From contig JAQFVV010006734.1 in the NCBI GenBank assembly GCA_028023455.1, positions 126,001 through 190,000 of the forward strand: DNA of 64,000 nucleotides, in the 5' to 3' direction. Positions 48,876-63,037 of the stretch are shown in pieces. The notes beneath the pieces were generated by a model, which was not told where the DNA came from, did not search any database, and worked only from the letters and a program-made list of their open reading frames with translations. The stretch is from Epiperipatus broadwayi (taxonomy: Eukaryota > Onychophora > Udeonychophora > Euonychophora > Peripatidae). Within the stretch, counting starts at the first letter, position 1; every line of letters begins with the position of its first letter. The translations under genes were made by a program, and so were the position numbers.

Positions 48876-49069
48876 ATAATATTCATTAAGGCTGTAGCCT
48901 CAATCATATGCATATAAAATGTGATAGTAGGGACCTCTACAGGTCTTTAAACCACAAGCTACAGGTCTTTAAACCACAAGAGTAAGCTTGTGGTTTAAAG
49001 ACCTGTAGAGGTCCCTACTATCGCATTTTATATGCATATGATTGAGGCTACAGCCTTAATGAATATTAT
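48876..49069. repeat. Palindrome just downstream of the P-loop exon donor
   Basis: ATAATATTCATTAAGGCTGT... (48876-~48960) is the near-exact inverse of ~48980-49069, with a 20-bp internal duplication (ACAGGTCTTTAAACCACAAG, at 48950 and again at 48970). Arms of ~85 bp are almost identical. The gap to the exon's 5' splice site is 70 bp, so a pre-mRNA hairpin would fold next to it. Confidence 0.85.
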
Positions 49070-49139
49070 TTACGTAATGAATGTGCATTTAAATAAATTT
49101 ATAATCATATACATATATGTAAACAGAAACATTACTTAC

Positions 49140-49256
49140 GGAAGATCCCATCATGGTATAAGTTTTTCCTGAACCAGTTTGTCCATAAGCAAAGACACAT
49201 GCATTATAACCTTCAAAAGCACTGGTTACTACATCACTTCCTAAGTCTTGATAAAC
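49140..49256 (-). CDS. KIF16B: KIF16B-like kinesin-3, P-loop exon
   Basis: This exon encodes 39 residues (joined 40-78), [17 protein letters not shown]... to ...YTMMGSS. It holds the Walker A/P-loop GQTGSGKT (joined 64-71) preceded by the kinesin signature NACVFAY, so this is the ATP-binding exon of a microtubule motor. Acceptor TTTATACAG; donor TCC followed by GTAAGT; phase 0 at both ends, 117 bp. An open frame continues upstream into the intron, but the acceptor and loss of family similarity mark the true edge. The [15 protein letters not shown] block is shared by kinesin-3 members; the flanking GSDVV.SAFEGYN residues favour KIF16B over STARD9. The 3' end of a 194-bp palindrome lies about 70 bp below the donor. 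Confidence 0.97.
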
Positions 49257-50871
49257 CTGTATAAATAGATAATCATTACTAATTATAACAACTACAATAA
49301 TATACAATAATACATAGATCCACTTACAAAAAATAAACATAAAATAACAATAATCTGGCAGGACCAAGATTGGTAATAAAAGACAATAAATTGAACATAC
49401 ATAATAAACATTAACTAATAATAATAAACTTAAGTAAAAGTACAAATTATTTATTAATATATTAAAAAATAATTCAAAACTTTCTGAAGATTAAAAGTTA
49501 TGATAAAAGTTTATTAGAAAAGATGCTATTTGTTAATTTATAAAATTTAAATCATCTAATTGCTAAAGACATCATCATTATATTCATTATCATCATCAGT
49601 TACCTAACATAAGATAAATCTAACACACATGATCAAATTTCTTTATATCTAACTTTCATTTTTGAATATTTCTAAGTATCTTCTTCTTTATACATTCTAT
49701 CAACTGTTTTTTTTCTACTTCAACATGCTTTTTCCAATATATTTATTATTTTCCTATTTTTAAAACACACCCTACTCAATTTCTCTTTTTATTTGCTTCA
49801 AAAAAAATATTACCCTTTTTACTCATACTTTTCAGTAATTCAGAATTCCTAATCTTATTTTCATAACCAATTTTCTTCTCTAAAACCAAATTTCAAAAAG
49901 CTTTCAATTATATTTCCATTTGCTTTCTAATAATCCAAGTTTTTGTTCTATATACAAATAAACTGCAGGCAAAATATTTTACAAGTTTTTTTTTATATAA
50001 TCCCAAATTCAGTGACTTCCGAAAGTTTAAAAAAGCAATCTGCATAATTATTTTATAATATAGACAAAATATATTAGAGAATAAACTATATATTTTAATG
50101 TTAAATAATAGTAATAATTAAGCATAGTAATTCATTCTATTTACTTTATTTTTGTGTTATCTATTTTAATCAACAACATTACTTGAAAGTACTCTATTTA
50201 CATTCTAAAAAAGCTCTCCTAATCTGGTGACCACTAATTACTCAAAACTACAATAGATGTCTCTCGAATGAAATAAATAGAATAAATTATTGATCCTACT
50301 GAAGAAGTAAGTTAGCTTGGTTTCAAAAAGTATTTTTGAGTTTATTTTACTTTGTACAATAAAATTATTGTATAAATTATTAACTTTATATAATAAAAAC
50401 TAAAGATAACGAATAGATTCTCACTGAAAATAACCAATAATCAAAAACTAGATTAGAAAATATGCATATAGCACTACCATCTTGTATGTGATATTTCCTT
50501 AAGCTTACAATAGATGGTTCTTGAATAAATACAGTACTTAACATCTCCTAAAAGGGAATATTGAATGTAAATTGAGAAAGTCACTTGATATTTGGTTCAT
50601 AAGTAAATAATTATATTTTTGAATCATTTAACTTTTTCATTTAATACTGAAAAATATATGTGCAACAGTGCAATCATAATACAATTATAATAAATGATAT
50701 TGTGGCAATAACAATTACTGCATTAAGTACAATAATGATAGTATTAATCAATACAATAACAATTGGTATTAATAATATTACTATTAAATGCTATAGTGGA
50801 AGTTCTAATGTTAATTCAAAAATGTAATAACTATATATAAGCTAGTAAAAATAAAATAATTTAAAACTTAC
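49257..50871 (-). other. KIF16B intron (1.6 kb)
   Basis: AT-rich, with two faint copies of the CTTACAATAGATG dispersed repeat (near 50228-50290 and 50488-50530). I see nothing else in it. Confidence 0.8.
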
Positions 50872-50988
50872 TTGTTCCTGAGAGGCAAAATGAACATTAC
50901 TTGGATCTAGTGAGTTGTAAGAAAAATCGAAAGTAAAATCTTTGATACGTTCACGACCAAAGTCACCTTCTTGAGAAGACTCGGGAAT
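50872..50988 (-). CDS. KIF16B: KIF16B-like kinesin-3, motor exon (first visible exon)
   Basis: This exon encodes 39 residues, in frame from its first base, starting IPESSQEGDFGRERIKDF and ending NVHFASQEQ. In the family this follows the first motor strands (the VKVAVRVRP segment) and gives the GRER..TF.DFS...S strand before the P-loop. Acceptor: a C/T-rich run ending TTTTCAG reads into ATT CCC GAG; donor: CAA followed by GTAAGT. It is phase 0 at both ends, 117 bp. Joined residues 1-39 of the partial product. The upstream exon or exons carrying the start methionine were not found between 50989 and 64000, so the gene probably begins beyond the window. Identification rests on line-by-line similarity to KIF16B motor sequences as I remember them; the closely related STARD9 (KIF16A) fits less well. 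Confidence 0.93.
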
Positions 50989-52111
50989 CTGAAAATGTTA
51001 AAAAAAAAAATTTCATAAAATGAAATTAAATTTCAATATTTATGTGTATGTATTTACTTATAAAGATTAAAAGTGATAAAAGTCACATTGCTTGAAGAAA
51101 ACCTAAGCTCAGAGAGTGCAAATGATTGGGATGTGTTTGTGTGCGATCATCAAGAATTTCAGGTTTGTCTTCTAATTAAAGAAAGGTAATTAATGAAATG
51201 CTTTATTAATGTAATGCAAAAAAAAAAAAAAATCAAAAAACAAATAACAATACTATTATCTGTCAAGCTATTTTTTTTTTATTAGAAAAAATAAAATAAG
51301 AATCAAAATGATTACAGTTAAATTTTATTATATTCTTTAAAAATATATAACAAAATATAATAGTTAATAATAGTTAGTGCTATGACAATATTCTAATAGA
51401 TTCTACTACTATACAACTTGTGGGCTTGAATCAACTTTTGTTTTTCTATTCTATATTTACAAAATTATTTCCTTGGTAAACATAGTTTAAAGATTCAAAA
51501 TAATATTAAACATCACTTGTGAATTTTATTACAATTTACAAAAATTATTAATTATATTTAAACATTTTTGCAATTTAGTTTATTTTTGCTTTGTGGATGG
51601 GAAAAACATATTATTCTTTATATATTTATCTGATCATAAAAGATATTTTACCAGCTATCAACTTTTATATTATAAAATAAGCTGATAAAAACATATTTCA
51701 AATGAAAGGAGAATTTATAAATTTATATAAAAATAAATGAAATCAAATTTCAATAAGGCCATGCTCCAACAAATACTGCTTTTCTTTAAAAATGAATTGT
51801 AAAAAACAAATTGAATAAATAAATAAAAAGAAAGTTAAAAAAACAATAACATTAATACTTTTGCATTTAACAAGATGGCTATTGATTAAAGATAACTGAA
51901 ATGTCAAAAAGGTGCCCTTACTATCTTGGCACTTTATAAAAAATAAAATTTTACTTAATGATACTCAAAAATTATCCCAATAATTTTATTATTTTTTTAG
52001 AACTATTGACAAAAAAAGGCAGTCCTAAGCCTTTTTTCTTCTGCCTAATTGAAATACAAGAATGTACTGATTCCCAAGGCAAGTGAATGTTTGAGTCAAG
52101 ATTGTTTCTGG

Positions 52112-52231
52112 CTACTTTCATCTTTATCTAACTTTACAGTATGTGATAAACATCTTATTTAGAATCCATATCTACTTTCATCTTTATCTAACTTTATAGT
52201 GTGTGATAAACATCTTATTTAGAATCCATAT
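52112..52231. repeat. 60-bp tandem duplication
   Basis: CTACTTTCATCTTTATCTAA ... CTTATTTAGAATCCATAT occurs at 52112-52171 and again at 52172-52231 with only two or three differences. Recent local duplication. Confidence 0.9.
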
Positions 52232-55200
52232 TGCTTAATGCCAGAGATGGATTATATTGACTGAAAATTTCAATTCAGAAATATTTAAAAATCCTCATTA
52301 ATATGATAACTAATTTCCATCTACTTTTATAAATATGTCTTCCTCAGTATAATTCAAAATTCTCCATATTTTTAAATTCGTCACTTCAGACACTGTCATA
52401 ATTCGCATTTCTTAAACTGACTAACCTTACCCCCCCCCCCCCCAGCAACATGTACAAACTGATTTCATTTTTTTTTAAACAGTTGATGATTTATCTTAAA
52501 TTGATATTGTTTTTGAAAAATCAATATCATTCATCAAATAGTGATAGTATATTAAATAATTATGTTATTATTCCTTGCTTAAGATTTTCATCATAGAGAT
52601 AGAATCTATTTAGAAATATTATCTCAAAGACAATAATAAAATGTTACCACAAAATTTATTGTGAGAATATAGTAGAAAATAAAATATAAACATGAATTGC
52701 AATTAGAAAAGTGTTAAACCTTTCAGAAGAAAAGGATTACCTGTAGAAGAATTGAAAGACCATTCAATTAAGTGGCCTAAAAAATCAGCATGTGATATGT
52801 GAGAATATACTTGGGTTTTATAAATTGGTTTATACAATCATCACAAAATTCACTTCTAATCTTTTACTATTTATCTTTTCCATTGTTTATTAGTTCACAA
52901 ATGGTTGTTAAATAACGCTTTTTACTCTATGGGTAGTGAGTGGATGTTATCTGCTGATGATGATAATAGTACTTCATGCTATATGACTGGTATAAATGAC
53001 AGCTCCACTTCATGAGTAACTTCTAATGATAAAGATAATTTTTCCTGTTATGAGGGTAGATAATTATGATTCCTAAACTTAATTGGCCTACAAGATCCTA
53101 ATAATAGCATAACTGTTACTGAACATATTTTTAGTGGTTAATGTAATACAGAATTCTATCTCAGCCTTAGTTTTTTTTATTTCTTTATCAATCCAGAACT
53201 TTTGTTTACCATAAAGCTATTCTATTCTTAAGTCAGCTTCTCATCCAGGAGGATTATCTTTTGTGAGCACTTTTTTTGAATAAGCTCTGATTGTCCTTTA
53301 ATAAAGATAACACTAATACTGTTTTACACAGAGAGAAAATATTGAAAGCATTAAATATAATTTTTATACATTTCTCAGAGAATTTATAAAAGAAACAAAG
53401 AGGAATGTGAGGAATTCTACATCCAATTATTATATGAGCATTTCATTTATAAATAATTGTAAGATCTATTGTTTAGAAGATCATGTAGCAGTCAAGAATT
53501 AAAATAGTAAATTAAGCACATTGTTTCCACCCGGTTGATCAAACTTTTTAATGTTCTTAAGTTAGGAATTGATTATAAATTTTTTAATTCTTGATTCAAT
53601 CACTCTATGATTGTGCTAAAACAGGGCAAATCTGTTATTGCATAGTGGCAAATATTTTGATAAATATACATTATATTTTTATTACATATATATTAAAAAA
53701 ATAATAGATTTTCACCAATAGCTATTAAATATGATCAAAATTCTATTAGTGAATTTATAATAAATATGAAATTGTCTTTAAAAGCAAATTTTCCATCCAA
53801 ATAAAAATTTCTTCAATCTTAATATGATGTTATTGCAATAAATATAATTGAAAAAATATTGAATTTTTTTATATCATTGGGCAAATTTTATCAAACTGAT
53901 GAGTGAGTTGCCTTATAATGAAAGATAATTAATTTGGCTATAAATATTGCACAAGAATGAAAGAAAAAAAATCAATATATTTTTCTACATCATTGTTTTT
54001 TAAATTCACCTATGATATATATATATATATATTATTATATTTGAAAAAATATCAGATATTTAAAATCCATTTTCAAAATTTTGGGTTTTTATCAAGGCAT
54101 CTTTCATCTCAAGTCCACCACATTGTGACTATCCATCAGTGTAGGAATCATTGTTCTTCAAGTGAGCTATTAAATAATTTGAATCTTAATGCCAAGAATG
54201 TGAACATTTCAATATTTCATTTACAACACTATTATATAAGATAATTAATTTCTACCCACTTTTAACATCTTGCGAATGTGTACTAATAAAAATCAAATTA
54301 AAAGTAAATAAAGTTTCTATTTCTTATTTTAGCCATACAGTTGCTAGACCTTACAAAAATCATGTTATTAATTTCACAATTGTCACCTAGCATTAAGAAT
54401 TTACAATTAGAAAATTTACGATCTCTTTAAATTAATTAATTTCCATACACATCTTTAAAAAAAAACACTTGTAGAACAGTATGACAGATACTAGTCATAT
54501 TTATTAGATGGCTGTTTGAATGTTAAACTTCATTGGCTTAAAATACAACATTTTCATAATAGTACTGTGGAATGGATAGTTATCAGTAATAGATAATATA
54601 TACATTACAATAAAAGTATTAAGCATCATATTATTGTAATGAATCCTATTATTACATGATAAAACTCTAGAATGATAATTCATTAAAATTTATGTTGTTG
54701 TTATGGGGGTAGTCAACTAGATCTAATGATGATTAAGTTTGTCAATAGGTTGATCATAGCACCCTGTTATTTTGATTGCTGCTTTAAGAACAACATATAC
54801 ATGTATTACTCATTAAAAAACAACAAATATTTTAGTACCCCAATTCTATTTTTTAAACATTGAAATGAATAATTATTGTTTTGAGGAGGGAGATATGCTT
54901 TTGCTTTTATTTTATTTTTAAAAAAGAAGAAAACAATGAAAAGAAACATTGTGCTTTGTTTCTGTTTTTTGTGAAGATTACATTATACTTTCAAATTGTT
55001 TTACTAATCTCTATAAATATTTAATTGTATATAATAAATTAGAAAAAACTGCCACACTGGCATTTATATACAAAAATATTACATATTGATGTTTTGTTTT
55101 ATTATTTATATTATCCAAAATAATTTATATGTTGTGAATGCTCAGAGTTTAGAAGAAATTTTATACCACAATTTTCAAAATAATAAATAAATAATCATAT

Positions 55201-55976
55201 GGATGATTGCTAGAGATTATATGACTGTCACTCTAGTATCAGATCTGAGCACAGTATTTAATTATTCCATTCAATTAATCAGAAACAAGTTGTTGTTTTT
55301 TTTAAATTTACATTACTCAAACAGAATTAATCCTAAACTGTACAGACCTTCAAACTGATAATCTCCATATAGAGGTAGTATATACATATCATATTTGTTC
55401 CCTTTATAGTCTTATAGTCATTGTCCTTTAAGTCCAAGATTTTGAATCAAGCCAACAAGTTAGCAATACGTTATAGAATAATTAAATATAGATTACATAT
55501 TAAGGATATTGTTTGTCCTATATTAAGTATTCTAATATTACTGCAATATCACCAGCAATCACATGATGGTAATATTGTAATGCTGATAAATAAATCAGCT
55601 ATTTTTTTAAAAAAAAAAACTGTAAAAAGAAATGCTTTAATGAATTTAATTGTTCATAATATAAAGAAAACATAAAAGAGCACAAATATTTGATAAACTT
55701 AATGATAAAATTTTGTTTAAAAATTAATAAAACTAAATGACACAGTTAAAGCTACTTTCTTTGGTATACAGATATCTTCAAAAAATATATTATCAAAAAT
55801 GTTTCATGACTTTTTACTACTGAAATTTTAAAAAAAATCTTAGGGTTTTTGAATTGAAACAAATTTGTTTAGTTAGTTATATATATATCTATCAGTGACT
55901 ATGTATTTAATAATTGCAGTTTTATGCTAACTAAATATCTTAAAACTTTTTGACTAAAAAGATCAATTAATATTAT

Positions 55977-56300
55977 CAACATGGGTGTGACAAGAATCTT
56001 GGCCTCAGGGTGGCCTTCGAGCATTCCATCATCAGATTTTCAATTGGATGGACGGTGGAAGAGTTGGAGTGTGGAGTAGATTGAAGCCTGGTTTGGCTAT
56101 CTTAATATATATCTGAGCACTTATAGCATATATATGTAGAGATGGTAATCTGGACCAACTGATGATTGCTGGTTTAGCATGAAATACGTATATTGGTGAT
56201 TATTTATCTTTCAATATATATGTGTTCAAGTGTATCAGTGTTATGAGATAGTGTGGAGAGTGGTGGGTCATGTGAAAGTCTGTGCTCATATACCCTATAT
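55977..56300 (+). mobile_element. Single hammerhead (retrozyme-like) repeat copy
   Basis: Runs from TCAACATGGGTGTGACAAG to CTGTGCTCATATACCCTATA, colinear with 63257-63587 and clearly more similar to it than the inverted pairs are. It lacks the ~130-bp linker present in the tandem copy, so it is a partial unit. ATATTA borders both ends (55970-55976 and after 56298), a possible short target-site duplication in AT-rich surroundings. Confidence 0.75.
56141..56208 (+). ncRNA. Hammerhead ribozyme, type I, apparently intact
   Basis: Core CTGATGA at 56159-56165; stem II TGCT/AGCA (56167-56170 with 56176-56179) capped by GGTTT; GAAA at 56181-56184. Stem III is ATAC/GTAT with no loop (56184-56191), then A56192 as the cut site (ATA). 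Stem I has two helices: TTGGT (56193-56197) with ACCAA (56154-56158), and GATTAT with GTAATC (56145-56150) beyond a TGG bulge. This is the minimal stem-III, type-I form known from animal retrozymes and Penelope-like elements, which works best as a dimer. The strand is antisense to KIF16B. Confidence 0.8.
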
Positions 56301-59300
56301 ATTAACAAAATTTGTAATTCAGAATTTACTAATAGCCAGAAATTATCTTTTCTTCATCACATGCGAATTAGTTTAAAAATATAGCAAAATTAAAATGATT
56401 AATTTTGTAATATGTCAAAAAAAAAAAAAAAAATCAAATAAAACAATACCAGAATACATAAAATGCAACAAGACGTGGACTTGTATTAGATCTATAATCT
56501 TCCTGTATCAATAATGAGGCTTCATAGAATCATCCTCACCACTACTACAATTTAATCTAGAATACAAAATTGTGATTGTTTTTATGCAATAATAATAATA
56601 CTAGACAATTATATATTCAGCTAGGTGTAGTGATTCTGATAACAATGATATTTACTCAAACAAAAAAAAAAAATGGCCACGTCTGATCAAACCTATTGTT
56701 ATTCACTGTAACTTTTAGTGCATGGTAAATAAGTTTTCACCAATAATAATAAATTAAACAAAATAATTCATTCAGATTAATCGAAGGAAATATTAAATAC
56801 TCTATCTATCATTTGGGTGTTCAAACACCATGATTTCCCAAGCAATTAATCATTAAATTACACACTTACTGGGAATCTTAGGAAAAAAAAGTCTTTTACT
56901 TACGTAATGCTTTTAAATTAAAAAAATGCAAAATATTTTAAAAATACGACGATGTTTGTTATATTTATAACATTATCGTTCAGAATCAATAAAGTTTTGC
57001 AGCAAAATTATTTGAAACTATTATTTACAAAAACGTACTGTTTTTCGAGTTATATATATAAAAAAAACTAACATTTTTGCATTAAATGTTTAAAAGTTTT
57101 CAAGAATTATATTGCTTCGGAGAAAGGAGGATTAAACAAAAAATATTTTTAAAATATTTCAAGCATAACAGCTTTAAAAGAAATTTAAAACTTTATTATA
57201 GAAAAAAAAAAGGCACTATAAAATGTAACAATATAAGCAACATTTTCATTAAATATTGAAAAACTTTCAAGTTTATTATTAGGAAGAAAAAACTTTTTAA
57301 AAATAATCTAAAACAATAAAAAGAATTTTTAAAATGTTCTTAAAAATTACAAAATTCTCTTTTCACAAGTCTTTAAAAACCGATAATAGTTTTATATACA
57401 GAGTGGGCGGAAAATAGGAATATGGTACTGATAGAAAACATGTTATAATTAAGTTACTACATTGAAGGAGGACATTTCAAGCATCAATCCCCAGCCAATA
57501 TTGTCTGCCTATTTTTTATCATCCCTATATAAAAGTAGTAAATTTTATACACAATTGTCTATTTAAACTAACTTGGCTTTAGGTAAAGTTAATATACATA
57601 CAATCACAACTGATGTTTTTTGACTCAATAAAAAGTGCTACTTTTTAATTTTATAAAGCTTCCAAACCTTTTTCTATTAAAACAAAATACTGACAATATT
57701 CAAGTACTAAAAGTAAAAAAAAACCAATGGGCTTAGCCCATAGAAATATAACTCTTTCAACACTCATTTATCCAACCCAAATTAACCTAGGATCATTAAG
57801 CTCTATCAAAAAATTGCTGAATATCTGGATTGACTGGGCCAGCTATCTGACAAAAATCTTAAACCAATGTGTGATTAAAAAAAATACCACAGTTCAACCA
57901 GTCCAGATTTGGATCCCAGGTTTTGAGAAAGCATGTTTTTGTCATTACCAAAAAGAAGAGGTTAAAATAAATAGTAAACAAAAATAAAAACAATATATTT
58001 CTTAATAATAATTTCAGTTTGTTTAAATAAAAGTAAGTTTATTTGCTTTCTTCATTTATATTTAAAAAGAAAATATCTTTTCATGTATAAATATTACAGA
58101 TGATATTAATGGAAGTGTATATTTAATAAACATTTATAATATTTTAATGAATGTAAATTAATAACCTTATGTTTATTATAAGAAAAGTAGTAAACAAATT
58201 AAACATACTAATTAAATTTTGCAAAATATATATTGATGTATTTATTTAATAATGTTTGTGTTAATATAACTTATTTTTCTTTTTGGTTTCTTAGTATATT
58301 ATTCACAATATATGATAGATACATTTATAAAATAATGTAGATAAATGGTAATTCAAGTGTTGACAAGGAATATTTTATTTGCTTCTTAATTAAATATATA
58401 TATTTATTGTTATTATTTTTTTATATTAATAAATTTTAATTTTTGTTAATTAAACTGTTTTTCCAGTGATCTTTAGTAATTAAATTATTACACACCAAAA
58501 TAATCTGAACCTTAAGAGTTTCTATTTTTTTTTTTATTCATGTATTATTATATTAGCTAGCCATAATATTAGATAAATTCTACACATTTTCATTTTAATA
58601 TCATTACATTTGGCAATCCAAGTAGAGCCTGAATAAGACCTTCTACTTGAGAGAAATATTATAATATTTGATGTCTTTAAACATAAGGTTTGATTACCAT
58701 TCCTTTTTTAATACTATTACATTATATATATAAACATTACAAGCATAAAGCTAAACTAATCAATAAATAATTAAAATTATCCCAAATCCAAAACTCAACC
58801 AGACTAGCCACGGAAAAGAAAATCAAAAACATAACCAAAGGTTTCACTACTACAACCATATATATATTATTTATTAACCAATGGCAGTATGTTCCAGAAT
58901 AAAGTTCTCATTGCTATAAAAGACTTATTGCAAGTTTTCCTCTTCCACAGTGACTTAGTAAACTTCTTAATCTCTGTATACAACTAAGAATGGTCTTAAT
59001 CCATCAATTATATTTATTTCTAATTGGTTAATCTATTTTCACTTGGATCTTAATAATTTCACTTATATCTACCAAAGTATTTATATTTTTTTCTGCTGTA
59101 CCCTATATAATTTCTTTTAACATTCAAGGAACCAGTGTCATTTTAAAATTCAAAATACATTAACTTATAAACTAATTCAAAACTGTTAAGACTCATTGAT
59201 CATATAGATTTTCTTTTTAAGCACAAATCGACATGAAGACGTGGTGAAAAGTTTAAGTAATAAAATATTATTTTTAAGAAAATTATGAAGATAAACTGGA

Positions 59301-62300
59301 TAGGAGTCTTAAAGATATGCTGGAAGGATTTTTAGAGGATATGAGGAAAATAGATGAAGTAAAAAAAAGTTAACATTATAGCTTTAAGACTGAAAATAAC
59401 TACATATTTAAAGAACAGAGAAAAAAGTTTTGGAAAAGATAGTTTAAGTTGGTATCTGAAAACTGCCTTTTGTAAATGATTAATGATAATGAATGCTTTT
59501 CATATCATTTAAATATTTACTTCTATCATTTTATTTGCTCAATTAGCTTAAAAATATATAATTATCTGTTTTTTCAATTTTTTTCTCATTAATTACAATA
59601 TCACAAGTTAGTATGAATCTTATATATTATTTGTTTAAATTTAAACTGACAAATTTTCAATTGCATATGTGTAAACCTAAGATAGTTTAAATAATTACAT
59701 CGTTCTCTTAGTGAAATCAGACCCCCCCCCCTCCAATCTTAATACTTAAAATCTAAAAATGGCAGAAAATGATTTTTTAAAAAAAGTATATAACCTTTTC
59801 TAATTTGATCTTATCAGTAATTTTCTGTAACTTTTAAATTAAGGTAATTAATATTATATGGTTAATTTCTAAAAACATTCAAACACTATGAACATACTTT
59901 AAGCATTCAACAGTTTCATTCAATTAATCTGAATAGGATTTTTTTTAAAAAAAAAAAAAACTGATATTGGACTTTTCCATTATTCTGCCACTGTGATAAA
60001 CTGCATAAGACATTTTATTGATGATTATTTTCAATAGTGTGCTTTTTAAATAATGTATCTATAAAATCAAAGCCTTATTATAGTCAATGAAGTCTAAACT
60101 CGAGGGAAGTTCATATTCATTACATCTCCAAACTGTCTCAACTACTTTTAGATTATCCAAAATCAATTTCTTAATCCTGCCTACTCTCTTCCTTGAGCAA
60201 AATCTAGTTTTTTCCCCTATTTTTCTATATAAATTATAAGTGAAAAGCCTATTGAAGAATTGATTGAAGTGATTGTATCTCTAATATCTTAAATATATAT
60301 TTCCCTTCCAACTACCAATTTGTACTTTAAAGTTTGATTGTGTAAAAAATATACTCGGGGGGGGGGGGATGTCTTTTTTTAAAAAAAGATTTGTTTCTTG
60401 GTTTTTGTTGTTTCCTAATTTGATCTATACAGAAAAAGTTTGTAAAGTTTGATGGACTGCTATTAAATATTTTTCTTACAACATATAAATAAAGAAATAG
60501 CATCAGAAATATTAAGTTTCAATTCAGGACTTTTATATCTTAAATCTACCACTCTGCCACTGTAACACTAAATCATGCTCATATATATATATTAATAACA
60601 AAAAAAAGTAGTCATATAATTAATGGGTAAATATAATAATGCATAGATATTATACTGAATATTTTTGCTTTATTTTAATTAACCTGAGCTCTGCTTTCAT
60701 TACTTATTATAATAAGTAATAACAAATGATTCTGAAAAATTGAAATTCTTTTCGCTTGAATTTTTTTTGTAAATTAAAAAAAAAAAGCAATCTATAAACT
60801 ATTATAAATTATTAAGCTTACTAAAAACTAATAAGATTATGAAAATTCTTATACATAATCTATACTTGTTTTTTTTTTTAAAAAAAAATTGCAAGCTGTT
60901 CAACATAATAATAAACAAGTAATCACATGATGTTTCATGATAATTTTAAAACAAAAATATCATATAAAATTAAAATACAATGGCATTTCAACACATATTG
61001 GAACAAATTAAAATAAAGCAACATTCTAAAAGCAAAATACATTAGTAAAATCTCAATCCATCATTTTTCAAGGTTATCAAAAACATAAAGAATAGATACA
61101 ACAAAAACATACCTAATACAATGGAAAAAATATCACTACTTATTCATAAAAATAATTCACAAAATCAGAATTTGGCTATTATAGATCTTAAATACATTGT
61201 AATATTATAGGATATAATTCTAAATTAATTATATAATAATTATTTATGTTATATGCCTATTTAATTCAATTGATGAGATTTATATAAAATCAAATTAAGT
61301 TCTTCATATATATTTGTATATGTGTTTAATAATTAATTGTGTAAAACGCAATACATGAGTAATTATGAATTTCATAAAATAAATAATATCTTAACATATA
61401 TATATATATATATTGTATTAATGGTAAGGTTTGTAAAAAAATAAAGTTAATAAAATTTCTATTGATACCAATATAAGTACATGTGTGGCCATTAAGTCTA
61501 TGAAGCATCATCACCTTTATTAACTCTGTGTTTTATTTTTCACACTTTGAAATAAGATAAGTGAAATTTGTTTACTATTTTCATTTGTGATTAGTGATAT
61601 ACTTAATAAAAAGATTCTCCTGAAATAGTCCTGTGAGCTTATATTATTACTCTTCACAATTCAATATTTGACTATTATATAATGTTATGTCTTAATTTAA
61701 TAATAAGTTGAAAAAAGTGCTTCAATGATATTTTACTCTTTAAATAGCTTTATGTGTAACTTGGATATTATAATTAAAAATCTTTCGTATCTGTTACTTA
61801 TAAAATTTTTGTCTATAAATATATTGTAGTTGAGAAATTAATTAGATTTGCTAACCCATGATATTTATTGTAACATTTAACAAAATCAGTCCACCATCAT
61901 GATCAATGGAAGTACCATTTGTTTCCCAAGCAAGCTGCAACTTCTTTGATGGAAATGATTAATTTATAGAATTATCATCCATCTGGGTGACTCAAGTGTT
62001 CTTAGTAAAGACAAGCTTATTTATAGAGTAAACTTATTTCAAGTAGACATTATTTCTAAAGTTGGAAGATCATTCTTACAGATAAATATCTTAATCTTTC
62101 TATGTTGCACTAAAGTTTTTTCTTAATCAGCATTTCCAATTTAATGTTTGCATATACAAAATGTTTTGATAAGATATACACATATAAGAATGGAAATCAA
62201 TTGAGTATAGGTTTAACTGATAACAACAATAATTCATTAATAATAAACTAAATATTAATAACATCAGTCACAGATGTTATCACAGATGTTAAATAAGTAT

Positions 62301-62968
62301 TACAACAATAATAAAGTTTAAATAGATACATTTAACAAATATATATTTTATCTTATTTTCATAAAAAAATATTTTATTTTTGAATAATCAGTAATTATTT
62401 ATTTAATCCAAGAATATTCATATATATGTTGCAAGTTTCTATCCCATACATAATATAGCAGAAATAATATGTTTATTTGCTGAAAGAAAGGCAAAAAAAA
62501 AAAAAAACAAACATAAAATCTCTCTTTTCTGCAAGTACTTCCTTTGATTCTCCTTATGAGAAAAGAGAGAGGGGTCTACATTTTCCATAAAACAGAGAAG
62601 CATTTCTGTGAGAACACATAATTATTATAGGATTAGAATATATATATATGAATGAGAAAATGGAAGAATATTATTTATATTAAAACGAAGTTGATAAATA
62701 ATTTTTGATATTTTTGGAAATTTTAATATGATTTAGACCCAGTTGAAATTGCTTTTTTAAAAACTTGTCTTTCATATATCAAAGCATAGCTATAAGTTCA
62801 GAAAAGGACAGAAAGTATAGTAGTTCAGAAAAAACAATTTATAATATTAGAATCAGATTTTCAATTGGATGGATAGTTGAAGAGTTGGAGTGTGGAGTGG
62901 AATGAAACCTATCCATTAAAGTATGAAGATTGACTATCTTAATATATATTTGAGCACTTATGTGTAGA

Positions 62969-63037
62969 GATGATAATCTGGATCAACTGATGATTGCTAG
63001 TTTAGCATGAAATACATATATTGGTGATTATTTATCC
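62969..63037 (+). ncRNA. Hammerhead ribozyme 1 of the tandem array
   Basis: CTGATGA at 62987-62993; stem II TGCT/AGCA with AGTTT loop; GAAA at 63009-63012; stem III ATA/TAT with a CA loop; predicted cut after A63020. Stem I: TTGGT with ATCAA (one G-U pair) and GATTAT with ATAATC. All core bases are intact. Confidence 0.8.

Larger units (their letters stand above)
43911..49139 (-). other. KIF16B intron (5.2 kb)
   Basis: Contains the RTE-type fragment (47688-47950), an inverted hammerhead-repeat pair (48195-48813) and a palindrome (48876-49069). From 44000 to 47600 I see only AT-rich sequence with A-runs and a GA repeat near 45513-45530. Confidence 0.8.

Noticed and set aside
53893-53925. CTGATGA ... 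GAAA near 53899, hammerhead-like
   Set aside because: The bases between do not form stem II and there is no stem I pairing; unrelated to the repeat family.
53957-55675. Frames at 53957-54244 and 55421-55675
   Set aside because: Composition (Ile, Tyr, Phe, Lys, Asn-rich) is that of random AT-rich DNA; no splice-bounded segment or family pattern.
57727-57987. 86-codon frame with several Trp and Pro residues
   Set aside because: Slightly more protein-like than its neighbours, but I recognise no family and see no promoter or splice context.
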